22,935 bases of DNA from JAABRB01 sp041617635. Its GTDB lineage: Bacteria; Pseudomonadota; Gammaproteobacteria; Burkholderiales; SG8-39. The notes beneath the pieces were generated by a model that worked only from the letters and a program-made list of their open reading frames with translations, was not told where the DNA came from and made no database searches. The stretch spans positions 1-22,935 of the forward strand of contig JBFJOO010000074.1 in assembly GCA_041617635.1 (NCBI GenBank). Reading direction: 5' to 3'. Both the position numbers and the translations under genes were made by a program. Positions 15,236 to 21,977 of the stretch are shown here, piece by piece. Numbering within the stretch: the first letter of the stretch is position 1; every line of letters begins with the position of its first letter.

Positions 15236-16120
15236 ATGCCAATGACAGCAGCGACCGCGGTGCTCAAGCCTCACACCAAGGATCTCGGCGGATTCGAGGT
15301 GCGACGCTTGTTGCCCGCCTTTCCGCAGAAGATGATCGGCCCGTTCATCTTCTTCGATCACATGGGGCCGGCGCGCTTCCCGCCAGGGCAGGGGGTGGAC
15401 GTGCGGGCGCACCCGCATATCGGGCTCGCCACGGTGACGTATCTCTACGAAGGCGCGCTGATGCACCGCGACAGTCTCGGCACCGTGCAGCGCATCGAGC
15501 CGGGTGACGTCAACTGGATGACCGCCGGCCGCGGCATCGTCCATTCGGAGCGCACGCCGGCGGAGGACCGGGCCGGGGGGGTACCCCTGCACGGGATCCA
15601 GACCTGGGTGGCGCTGCCATTGAAGGACGAGCGGACCGAGCCCGGATTCACCCATGTAGGCAAGAGCGCGCTCCCGGTCGTGACGGACACCGGGGTGGAG
15701 ATTCGCGTGATCGCGGGCACCGCGTTCGGCGAGCGGGCGCCCACGCCGGTTTTCTCGGACACGCTCTACGCCGCGGTGGCGCTCGGGGCGGGTCGCGAGA
15801 TCGTCGTGCCGCCGGAGCATGAAGAGCGCGGCGTGTACGTCGTCTCGGGCGACGTCACGATCTCCGGGATGCCCGTCGCGCCGCTTCACGGCGTATCCTT
15901 GCCTGCCGGGAGCCCGGTCGGGATCAAGGCTGCATCGCCCGCGCGACTGATGCTCTTCGGCGGAGCAAAGATGGATGGCGATCGTCACATCTGGTGGAAT
16001 TTCGTGGCGAGCTCGCGCGAGCTCATCGAAGAGGCGAAAGAGCGCTGGCGCGCAAAGCGCTTCGATGCGGTGCCGGGCGAGACAGAGTTCATCCCGCTGC
16101 CCGAAGGCGCGCGGAAATGA
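15236..16120 (+). CDS. Pirin-family protein (bicupin)
   Basis: This 294-residue protein has the pirin N-terminal cupin: GPFIFFDHMGPARFPPGQGV, then VRAHPHIGLATVTYL, then MTAGRGIVHSERTP. The putative Fe ligands H59, H61, H103 and E105 are all present. The C-terminal cupin starts near residue 190 and ends with LMLFGGAKMDGDRHIWWNFV, which is typical of the family. Known pirins act as quercetin 2,3-dioxygenases or as redox-sensing regulators of metabolic enzymes; the choice cannot be made here. Starts at 15236 and 15242 are both possible, with only a weak GGAA upstream. The hydratase-like genes begin 45 bp downstream on the same strand, so a common transcript is possible. Confidence 0.95.
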   Translation: MPMTAATAVLKPHTKDLGGFEVRRLLPAFPQKMIGPFIFFDHMGPARFPPGQGVDVRAHPHIGLATVTYLYEGALMHRDSLGTVQRIEPGDVNWMTAGRGIVHSERTPAEDRAGGVPLHGIQTWVALPLKDERTEPGFTHVGKSALPVVTDTGVEIRVIAGTAFGERAPTPVFSDTLYAAVALGAGREIVVPPEHEERGVYVVSGDVTISGMPVAPLHGVSLPAGSPVGIKAASPARLMLFGGAKMDGDRHIWWNFVASSRELIEEAKERWRAKRFDAVPGETEFIPLPEGARK

Positions 16121-16165
16121 AGGGGCGCTAGCAGTCCGGCAGGCCATCACCAGGAGGACAGCGCG

Positions 16166-16549
16166 ATGAGCGTTCGGTACGAGGACCGGTTGCAGCGCGA
16201 GCATCAGCCGGTCGAGCACGACGAACACGATCGGTCTCCCGTCGACACGGCGGAACACCCCCTATCGATCTATGCGAAGCGGATCATCGCCGTGCACAAT
16301 GCGCTGCTCGAGAAAGGCATCCTCCCGACATTCGATCCGATCCGCCGGACCGCCGAGGAAATCGACGCGCTCTTCGCGCGCGGCACGCCGCCGGACAGCG
16401 TGCCGCCGACGCTCAGACGACGCCTCCCCGATTACTACGAGCGGCGCGTGCTCGCCATCGAGAAGTGGCTCGTCGATCAGGGTATCGTCAGCGCGGCCGA
16501 GCTGGACGAGGCGATTCGCGCCGTGCCGATCCCGCCCGCGCTCCGGTGA
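16166..16549 (+). CDS. Nitrile hydratase/thiocyanate hydrolase-like subunit, N-terminal half of the beta chain
   Basis: The protein has 127 residues and AGGAGG eight bases before its ATG. The conserved part resembles the helical N-terminal half of nitrile hydratase beta: HPLSIYAKRIIAVHNALLEK near residues 31-50, and LPDYYERRVLAIEKWLVDQG followed by IVSAAELDEAI near 87-117, matching the usual YYExW...AIExLLVEKGxxxxEEL pattern. The first 30 residues are acidic and His-rich. The protein ends where the full beta chain would continue into its SH3-like domain, which is instead encoded by the next gene. This split is known in thiocyanate hydrolase (SCNase) and in the toyocamycin nitrile hydratase. 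The same fold occurs in nitrile hydratase activator proteins, so an activator role is a weaker alternative. Stop and next start (GTG 16546) overlap. Confidence 0.8.
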   Translation: MSVRYEDRLQREHQPVEHDEHDRSPVDTAEHPLSIYAKRIIAVHNALLEKGILPTFDPIRRTAEEIDALFARGTPPDSVPPTLRRRLPDYYERRVLAIEKWLVDQGIVSAAELDEAIRAVPIPPALR

Positions 16550-16554
16550 CGGAG

Positions 16555-16845
16555 ATGGCGCCGCAATTTTCACCGGGGGATCGCGTGCGGGTCATCGCGC
16601 AATTGCGGCCGGGTCACATTCGCACGCCGCGCTGGCTCTTCGGCAAGGTGGGCGTGGTCGAGGCGTTCCACGGCCGCTTTCCGGACGCGGAGAAGATTGC
16701 GTACCATGCCTACGGCCTGCCGCCGGAGCCGTTGTATTTCGTCGCCTTCGAGCCGCGCGAGGTGTGGGGCGACGACCTGCGGGGCTTCGGGGCACGCGAT
16801 CGAATCATGGCCGAGCTGTACGAGCACTGGCTCGTCGCGGCCTAG
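16555..16845 (+). CDS. Nitrile hydratase/thiocyanate hydrolase-like subunit, C-terminal SH3-like half of the beta chain
   Basis: The protein has 96 residues from ATG 16555. GTG 16546, which overlaps the previous stop as GTGA, is an equally reasonable start and adds three residues. The sequence is the SH3-like C-terminal domain of nitrile hydratase beta: FSPGDRVRVIAQLRPGHIRT, PRWLFGKVGVVEAFHGRFPD, then PLYFVAFEPREVWG and a final helix AELYEHWL. These match GDRVRV...GHTRxPRYxRGKxGxVexxHG...LYxVxFxxxELWG...LxExYL in the family. With the preceding gene it would rebuild a full beta chain. It would pair with the cobalt-site subunit encoded 43 bp downstream. No enzyme activity of its own is expected. 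Confidence 0.88.
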   Translation: MAPQFSPGDRVRVIAQLRPGHIRTPRWLFGKVGVVEAFHGRFPDAEKIAYHAYGLPPEPLYFVAFEPREVWGDDLRGFGARDRIMAELYEHWLVAA

Positions 16846-16888
16846 GCGGCGCCCGCATTTAAGAAGGCACCTGACCGGAGAATCTTCG

Positions 16889-17578
16889 ATGAGCGGACCC
16901 CAGATCTCGAACCAGTACCCGTTTCAATCGACCCCACATGCGGACCATGATGACCACGCCCATGCGCCGAGCGCCGAGGACAGTCCGGAGCTGATCTACT
17001 GGGAGCAGCGCACGCACGCCCTGATGAAGCTGCTCGAGCGCAAGGCGATCATGACGCCCACCGACGTTCGTCGTCATGTCGAGCTCGTCGAGACCATCAC
17101 GCCGATGCGCGGCGCCCAGGTCGTGGCGCGCGCGTGGCGCGATCCGTCGTACAAGGCGCGGCTGCTCCAGGACGCCAAGGGCGCGTGCGCAGAGATGGGC
17201 TTCGATATCAGGCCGATCGTGCACCTCACGGTGCTGGAGAACACCGAGCATGTCCACCACTGCGTCGTGTGCACGCTTTGCTCGTGCTATCCACGCACGC
17301 TGCTCGGCGAACCGCCGGGCTGGTACAAGAGCACGGCTTACCGCAACCGCATCGTGGTCGAGCCGCGCGTGGTGCTGAGCGAGGCCTTCGGAATGGACGT
17401 GCCGCAGGAGACCGAGGTCAGGGTGGTGGATAGCACGGCGGACTCGCGGTTTCTCATTCTGCCGCGGCGGCCGGCCGGCACGGAGGGCTGGCCCGAGCAA
17501 GAGCTCGTGAAGCTCGTCACGCGCGACAGCATGGTCGGCACGGGGCATCCTCTCACGCCCGCAGCGATCGGACGTTGA
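16889..17578 (+). CDS. Cobalt-type nitrile hydratase alpha / thiocyanate hydrolase gamma-like catalytic subunit
   Basis: The protein has 229 residues, with GGAG eight bases before ATG 16889. The metal motif VVCTLCSCYP contains C128-T129-L130-C131-S132-C133. Thr in CTLCSC is characteristic of the cobalt-binding type (iron enzymes have Ser). Further family blocks are AQVVARAWRDPSYKARLLQD, GEPPGWYKSTAYRNRIVVEP, EVRVVDSTADSRFLILPRRP, PAGTEGW and LVTRDSMVG. Cys131 and Cys133 would be oxidised to sulfinate and sulfenate in the active enzyme. The N-terminal tail HADHDDHAHA resembles the His/Asp-rich start of SCNase gamma. The three-gene layout (beta-N, beta-C, alpha-like) matches SCNase order, but the substrate (nitrile or thiocyanate) cannot be decided. 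No separate activator gene is adjacent. The stop lies one base from the convergent M24-like gene. Confidence 0.93.
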   Translation: MSGPQISNQYPFQSTPHADHDDHAHAPSAEDSPELIYWEQRTHALMKLLERKAIMTPTDVRRHVELVETITPMRGAQVVARAWRDPSYKARLLQDAKGACAEMGFDIRPIVHLTVLENTEHVHHCVVCTLCSCYPRTLLGEPPGWYKSTAYRNRIVVEPRVVLSEAFGMDVPQETEVRVVDSTADSRFLILPRRPAGTEGWPEQELVKLVTRDSMVGTGHPLTPAAIGR

Positions 17579-17579
17579 C

Positions 17580-18746
17580 CTAAGCGATCGGGAGAAAGCC
17601 CCGCGGCGCCTGATGCAGGCGCTCGAAGCCGGACGCGGTCACGCGCACGAGCTCGCCGACCTGGACGCCCGCTTTCTGATCCGGCGTGATGACGTTCGGC
17701 TGCACGACCACCGTCATGTTCGCCTCGAGCGTCATGTCGAGCGCGGCCGGGCCGGGCCGGCTCCGCGACCCGATGATGGGCGGCCAGTAGCCCCCGCCGA
17801 AGCCGTGCACGACGTCGTCGTACACCGTGAAACCCGCTGCCTCGATGAGCGCGCTCGCCTCCAGGATCTCGGCGACCGTGACGCCATGGCGCAGGACGCC
17901 GCAGATCGCGTCGAAGGCCGCCTCGGCGGTGGCGTGCAAGGCGCGAAACAGCGGCGACGGCTCGCTCTGGACGGCGAACGTCCGCAGCACTTGCCCCGGC
18001 GAGTCCTGGCAAAAGAACGCCGTGAGCTCCGCGAACAGCATGTCGCCCGCGGCGATCCGCCGGTTCGAATGGATCTGCGGCGGCACGCAGAGCGCGGGCG
18101 CGGACATGGAATTGACGCCGATGTAGTGAATCAGCGTGGTGCCGCCCAGTCCGACGTACGCGCGTTCGACGAGATTGCCCAGCTCGCGCTCGGTCATGCC
18201 GGGCCGCGCGTCTCGCTGGAGCGCCGCGATCCCGAGGTCGCTGAAATACGCGCCGATCCGCATCCAGTCGATCTCCTCGTCGGACTTGCGCATGCGCAGC
18301 CACGGATACTCCGCATTGAGATCGACCAGATCGACACTCTCGGCGAGCACGCGAATTTTCGCCCATGCCAGCGGGCCGATCATCCCGACTCGCCGCGCGC
18401 CGCGACGCCTGAGCTCGGCCAAGGTCTTCCGCGCACCCTGGTGCTCGCCCCAGCGCACGTCCGCGTCGCTCGCGATCCGGCGCGCGAGCGGCCAGTGGTT
18501 GTACCACTCCACGTGCATGACGTCGCGCTCGCCCGGCGCAAAGAGGACGATCGCTTCGGTGGTGGTGGGCCAGCCGGTCAACCACTGAACGCCCGTGCCG
18601 GCGCGGTTCTCGCCGCAAACGAGCACGCAATCGCAGCCATGCCTCGCCATGACATCGCCGAGCGCGCGACGGCGGCGCGCGAACTCCGCGCCGGAGAAGC
18701 GCGGGTAGTCCTGGTCGATCAGGGCCTGGAGGCGCGGTTCAACCAT
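17580..18746 (-). CDS. M24-family (creatinase/Xaa-Pro aminopeptidase-like) protein with altered metal site
   Basis: The ATG at 18746 gives 388 residues, with GAAGGA ten bases upstream. A longer in-frame extension runs through the divergent gene and is a shadow. The N-terminal creatinase-type domain covers about residues 1-155 and the pita-bread domain about 156-388 (KSDEEIDWMR, then RDARPGMTERELGNLVERAY). Of the five M24 metal ligands only the histidine of HGFGGG (H314) is clear. The two-Asp strand is AELTAFFCQDSPGQVLRTF (E240/L241 and Q252), and the glutamate positions read VVQPN (Q349) and VGELV (G364). The second His of HExP is W321. Creatinase, a metal-independent member, shows a similar loss, so a C-N hydrolase of creatinase type is more likely than a peptidase. 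Substrate unknown. Divergent from the CxxC gene. Confidence 0.88.
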   Translation of the reverse strand: MVEPRLQALIDQDYPRFSGAEFARRRRALGDVMARHGCDCVLVCGENRAGTGVQWLTGWPTTTEAIVLFAPGERDVMHVEWYNHWPLARRIASDADVRWGEHQGARKTLAELRRRGARRVGMIGPLAWAKIRVLAESVDLVDLNAEYPWLRMRKSDEEIDWMRIGAYFSDLGIAALQRDARPGMTERELGNLVERAYVGLGGTTLIHYIGVNSMSAPALCVPPQIHSNRRIAAGDMLFAELTAFFCQDSPGQVLRTFAVQSEPSPLFRALHATAEAAFDAICGVLRHGVTVAEILEASALIEAAGFTVYDDVVHGFGGGYWPPIIGSRSRPGPAALDMTLEANMTVVVQPNVITPDQKAGVQVGELVRVTASGFERLHQAPRGFLPIA

Positions 18747-18839
18747 GCCGGTTCGATCCTTCCGCCGAGCATACCAATGTTCCCCGCAACCGCTTAAAAT
18801 GTGCGCTCGACCGCGTCGCTGTGACGCGCAGGAGGCCCC

Positions 18840-19496
18840 ATGGCGGACAAGCAGCGAATCAGCTACGTACCCCTCGACAAGATGACACCCGAGATGCGCA
18901 CGGAGATGGAGCGATGCGCGCGCGAGGGCACACCGCGCCCGGAGAGCTCGTCGGTGCGAGCGCACGTGCCCGGCGCGTTCTGGGCGTTCGCCAATTCCTG
19001 GCGCGACATCTTCCACACCGGAATTTGCGACCACGCCATCAAGGAACTGTGCCGGCTCTATGTCTCGCGATCCGTGACCTGCGAGTTCTGCGGCAACCAA
19101 CGCTCGATCAAAGCCTTCAGCGGCAAGCTTGCCGAGGCACAGACGGATGACCTGGTCAACTTCGAGAAGTCGACCAAGTACAGTGACCGCGAGAAGGCGG
19201 CGCTCGCCTACGCGGAGGCGATCACCTGGCGGCTGGAGACCGACGACAAGTTCTGGGAGCGGCTCTACCAGCACTTCTCCGAGCCGGAGCTGGTCGAGCT
19301 CGGCTGCTTCATCGCGCTCACGATGGGCCAGCAGAGCTGGCTGCGGCTGCTCAACATCGACCACCACCAGGTGATGGCGGGAACCGCCGCCGCGATGGCA
19401 CCCGGTTTCGAGTCGGCGGAAGCGCTGGCGAAGTCGAAAGCGTCGCCCGACTACTGGGCGAAAAAGGACCAGGCGCCCAGGAAGCACGTCGCCTGA
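18840..19496 (+). CDS. Carboxymuconolactone decarboxylase/AhpD-like protein with CxxC
   Basis: The protein has 218 residues, with AGGAGG four bases before the ATG. The central all-helical part resembles the CMD/AhpD fold: IKELCRLYVSRSVTCEFCGN, then NQRSIKAFSGKL. CEFC (C81, C84) is the AhpD-type redox pair, and the later REKAALAYAEAITW, ERLYQHFSEPELVELGCFIA and LLNIDH blocks follow the usual order. AhpD-like proteins work as alkylhydroperoxidases with a thiol reductant. The decarboxylase members lack the CxxC, so a peroxidase or redox role is favoured. The His expected near the CxxC is not placed as in AhpD, so the activity is uncertain. The gene is divergent from the M24-like gene (93 bp) and ends at a terminator hairpin. 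Confidence 0.9.
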   Translation: MADKQRISYVPLDKMTPEMRTEMERCAREGTPRPESSSVRAHVPGAFWAFANSWRDIFHTGICDHAIKELCRLYVSRSVTCEFCGNQRSIKAFSGKLAEAQTDDLVNFEKSTKYSDREKAALAYAEAITWRLETDDKFWERLYQHFSEPELVELGCFIALTMGQQSWLRLLNIDHHQVMAGTAAAMAPGFESAEALAKSKASPDYWAKKDQAPRKHVA

Positions 19497-19517
19497 ACGG
19501 GCATCCCCGCCGTGCAG

Positions 19518-19542
19518 AGGGCGCGCGATCGAGCGCCCTTTT
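19518..19542 (+). terminator. Rho-independent terminator after the CMD/AhpD-like gene
   Basis: AGGGCGC (19518-19524) pairs with GCGCCCT (19533-19539) around an eight-base loop, and the stem runs straight into TTTT. It starts 22 bases after the stop codon. Confidence 0.7.
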
Positions 19543-19658
19543 CACATCCGCTGCCGGCGAGCGCACTGGCAAAACGTGCGTTATTTCACAGCGGATCCCC
19601 AGCCGCCACGCGGAATGTGCATCCGCCACAAAGCCGCTGCGTCGTGGGGCGGCGCAAA

Positions 19659-19710
19659 TCAAGCGGCGCGAACCTAAAGTCCTCCTCAAGCGGCGCGCGC
19701 GAAGCGCGCC
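19659..19710 (+). promoter_or_regulatory. 12-bp direct repeat and GC hairpin in the leader of the GNAT-like gene
   Basis: TCAAGCGGCGCG occurs at 19659-19670 and again at 19686-19697, 27 bases from start to start. The second copy runs into the perfect stem GGCGCGC (19692-19698) / GCGCGCC (19704-19710) with a GCGAA loop, about 15 bases before the AAGGAGG ribosome site. It may be an operator or a translational control structure. There is no T run, so it is not a terminator. Confidence 0.35.
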
Positions 19711-19734
19711 CGACACGACAACAAGGAGGATGCG

Positions 19735-20433
19735 ATGCCGAACCACTCTGCGAGGACCAGCGAGATCCCGGCGACCCGATTCTCCGGACACCGTCCGGGC
19801 GAAACGGAATCCCTTACCCTTGCCTGGGCCGACCCCCTGGAGCGGCAGCTCGTCATCGCCTTGGCGATCCAGGAAGGACGCCAGACGATGAACCTGCGGA
19901 CCATGCCGCGCGCGGAGCTTGTGGTCGTACGCGGGCGGGGCGGGCGAATCGCGGGATGGGCGGGCGTCGATGTCGGATCGGATCCGGAGCACCCTGAGCT
20001 CTTCTCCCAGTTCGTATACCCCGCGTTCCGGGGTAGGGGGCTCGGTGGCCTACTCGAGCACGTGTGGTGGACGTATCTCGATCGCGAAGGGTGCACCACC
20101 GCCTTCATGCGCATGGAGCTCGACACGAACGAGGCCCTCGTATCGCGACGGCTCGCCACGGGTTATTACCGGGTCGTCTCGAAGGAGGAGCTTGGTTCGC
20201 GCTTCGTGAGCGCCTGCCACAGGTGCGAGCTCTTCGGCAGCGCGTGCACGCGGCAGATTTTCCTGGCGATCGACGTGCGCATCGCATTGGCCGCCAGCAC
20301 GCAGTCGCGCGGGCACCTCGATGTGACTGCACTTCCGATGCGGATTCTGGCCCGGCCGGGCCGGGACAAGCAGTTGCCGCCACGCGCGCGCCACCGATTC
20401 ACCCCCGCGACCGAAGCAGAGGCCATGCAGTGA
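19735..20433 (+). CDS. GNAT-like acyltransferase with a C-terminal cysteine cluster
   Basis: The protein has 232 residues and AAGGAGG upstream of the ATG. The acyl-CoA binding motif A of the GNAT family is visible as SQFVYPAFRGRGLGGLLEHV (residues 91-110, with RGRGLG), preceded by the strand LVVVRGRGGRIAGWAGVDVG and followed by FMRMELDTNEALVSRRLATG, a motif B-like block. These enzymes transfer an acyl group from acyl-CoA to an amine. The acceptor is unknown. The C-terminal part is unlike ordinary GNATs: FVSACHRCELFGSACTRQIF contains C161, C164 and C171 and could bind a metal or form a disulfide. The stop overlaps the GTG of the FAD oxidase gene, so the two are translationally coupled and probably act in one pathway. 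Confidence 0.8.
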   Translation: MPNHSARTSEIPATRFSGHRPGETESLTLAWADPLERQLVIALAIQEGRQTMNLRTMPRAELVVVRGRGGRIAGWAGVDVGSDPEHPELFSQFVYPAFRGRGLGGLLEHVWWTYLDREGCTTAFMRMELDTNEALVSRRLATGYYRVVSKEELGSRFVSACHRCELFGSACTRQIFLAIDVRIALAASTQSRGHLDVTALPMRILARPGRDKQLPPRARHRFTPATEAEAMQ

Positions 20434-21950
20434 GCGCGGCGTCGGCCGCGCGACCGATCCGGTTCGAGCGCGCTCTCGTCCAATGGCGGCAGGTGCTCGG
20501 ATCCGGACGCGTGCTGATCGATCCGTCGATCCGGGATCGCTATGGACGCACGATGCTGAAGAGCGCGCCGAAAACGCTTGCCGTGCTCCGGCCCCGGCGC
20601 GCCGCGGAGGTGCCAAAGCTGCTGCACATCGCCCGGAACCAGCGGGTTTCGCTCTATCCGATCAGCCGCGGCAAGAACTGGGGCTGGGGCGAGGCATGCC
20701 CCGTGACGGAAGGGCAGGTCGTGCTCGATCTGGGGGACCTCGATCGCATACTCGAGATCAACGCCGAGCTCGGATATGCGGTGGTCGAGCCCGGCGTCAC
20801 GCAGGGGCAGCTCGTCCGGGCGCTCGCCGAGCAGGCGCCCGAGTGGTGGCTCGAATCGACGAACGCAGGCGCGGAGACGAGCATCGTGGGCAACGCGCTC
20901 GAGCGCGGTCTCGGCGTCAACGATCGCACGGCGTCGGTATGCGGGATCGAGGCGGTGCTCGCGGACGGCAAGACCGTGCGCACGGGGTTCGGCAATTTTC
21001 CCCGCAGCCGCGTCACCCACGTCGCCAAATGGGGCGTCGGGCCGAACCTGGACGGATTGTTCAGCCAGTCCAACCTGGGGGTGGTGACGCGCATGGGCCT
21101 GTGGCTCGCCCCGAAGCCGAGCGGGGCGGAAAGCTGCCTGATCTCCGTCCCCGCTTCAGCTTTGTCGCGACTGATCGATGCATTGCGGCCCTTGCGCCTG
21201 CGCGGCGTCCTGCCCACGAACGTTCACGTCTTCCCCGCTCAGGGCCGGAACGGCCGGGCGCGGTGGCTCGCCGTGGGGGTGATCCACGGCTCGACTGCGG
21301 TGCGGACTGCCTACCGCTCCGAGATCCAGGCCGCCGTTGCGAAATTCGGGCGAGCGGCGTTTTTCGCGCGCGAGCCCGACGACCTCGCGGCCGCGCTGCA
21401 GGCGCTCGACGTACGGGCCAATCCCGGAATCGACGATCTGTTTCGCGCGGGCGCGGCGCTCTGCGCGGGCAAGCTGTTCTCGCCGAGCCCGAAGTTCCTG
21501 CTCGCCTATCTCGGCGGGGCGAAAGTCCAGAAGACCACGGGCGTGCCGACTTCGGCCGATCCTCTCGTGAACGATTACGGTCTGTACTTTCTGTGGGTCA
21601 CGTGCCCGGCGGTGGGTCGCGACGTCGAGGCGGCGATCGGCCTGGTCTCCGACGTGGCCGCGAAACTCGCTTTCCGGCCGCAACTGACGGTCCAGTTGCC
21701 GAACGGCCGCGCCGCGGTGCTGGTGGTGCGCATCTGCTTCAACCGCCGCGATGCCAAAGAGCGTGGCCGCGCCAGCCGGTGCTACAAGGCCGTGCTGGAG
21801 GCGACCACTCGCGCAGGCTTTCCTCCCTGGCGTCTCGGCATCGAGGGGATGGACCTGCTCAAGCAGCGCGGGATCGACATGGGTGTTCCGCGGAAGCTGA
21901 AAGCACTGATGGACCCCGACGCGGTCCTTGCGCCGGGGCGCTACGTGTAG
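20430..21950 (+). CDS. FAD-linked oxidase of the VAO/PCMH family (4-cresol dehydrogenase-like)
   Basis: The frame opens at GTG 20430 within the previous stop (GTGA) and encodes 506 residues. The FAD-binding PCMH-type domain covers about residues 40-230: YPISRGKNWGWG (76-87) contacts the pyrophosphate, and VVLDLGDLDRILEINAELGY, EPGVTQGQL (120-128), ESTNAGAETSIVGNALERGL and AVLADGKTVRTGFG follow in the usual order. The C-terminal cap domain runs to the end (RKLKALMDPDAVLAPGRYV is the common ending). This family oxidises phenolic, alcohol or amine substrates at a carbon next to an aromatic or carbonyl group. Whether FAD is covalently bound is not decided. The longer open frame upstream is a shadow inside the GNAT gene. 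It converges on the LLM gene with 27 bp between stops. Confidence 0.92.
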   Translation: MSAASAARPIRFERALVQWRQVLGSGRVLIDPSIRDRYGRTMLKSAPKTLAVLRPRRAAEVPKLLHIARNQRVSLYPISRGKNWGWGEACPVTEGQVVLDLGDLDRILEINAELGYAVVEPGVTQGQLVRALAEQAPEWWLESTNAGAETSIVGNALERGLGVNDRTASVCGIEAVLADGKTVRTGFGNFPRSRVTHVAKWGVGPNLDGLFSQSNLGVVTRMGLWLAPKPSGAESCLISVPASALSRLIDALRPLRLRGVLPTNVHVFPAQGRNGRARWLAVGVIHGSTAVRTAYRSEIQAAVAKFGRAAFFAREPDDLAAALQALDVRANPGIDDLFRAGAALCAGKLFSPSPKFLLAYLGGAKVQKTTGVPTSADPLVNDYGLYFLWVTCPAVGRDVEAAIGLVSDVAAKLAFRPQLTVQLPNGRAAVLVVRICFNRRDAKERGRASRCYKAVLEATTRAGFPPWRLGIEGMDLLKQRGIDMGVPRKLKALMDPDAVLAPGRYV

Positions 21951-21958
21951 CCGCGTGC

Positions 21959-21973
21959 CCGCAGGCCCTGCGG
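21959..21973. other. Short palindromic hairpin between convergent genes
   Basis: CCGCAGG and CCTGCGG flank a single C. This could form a small stem-loop in the 27-bp gap between the stops of the FAD oxidase and LLM genes. It lacks a T run on either strand, so it is not a good terminator. Confidence 0.3.
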
Positions 21974-21977
21974 AGCG

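Noticed and set aside
18747..19487. N-terminal extension of the M24-like frame
   Set aside because: It runs antisense through the CMD/AhpD-like gene. The ribosome site and homology place the start at 18746.
20064..20429. Upstream extension of the FAD oxidase frame
   Set aside because: It lies inside the GNAT-like gene in another frame. The GTGA overlap at 20430 is the better start.
21959..21973. Bidirectional terminator between FAD oxidase and LLM genes
   Set aside because: The hairpin has a one-base loop and no T run on either strand.
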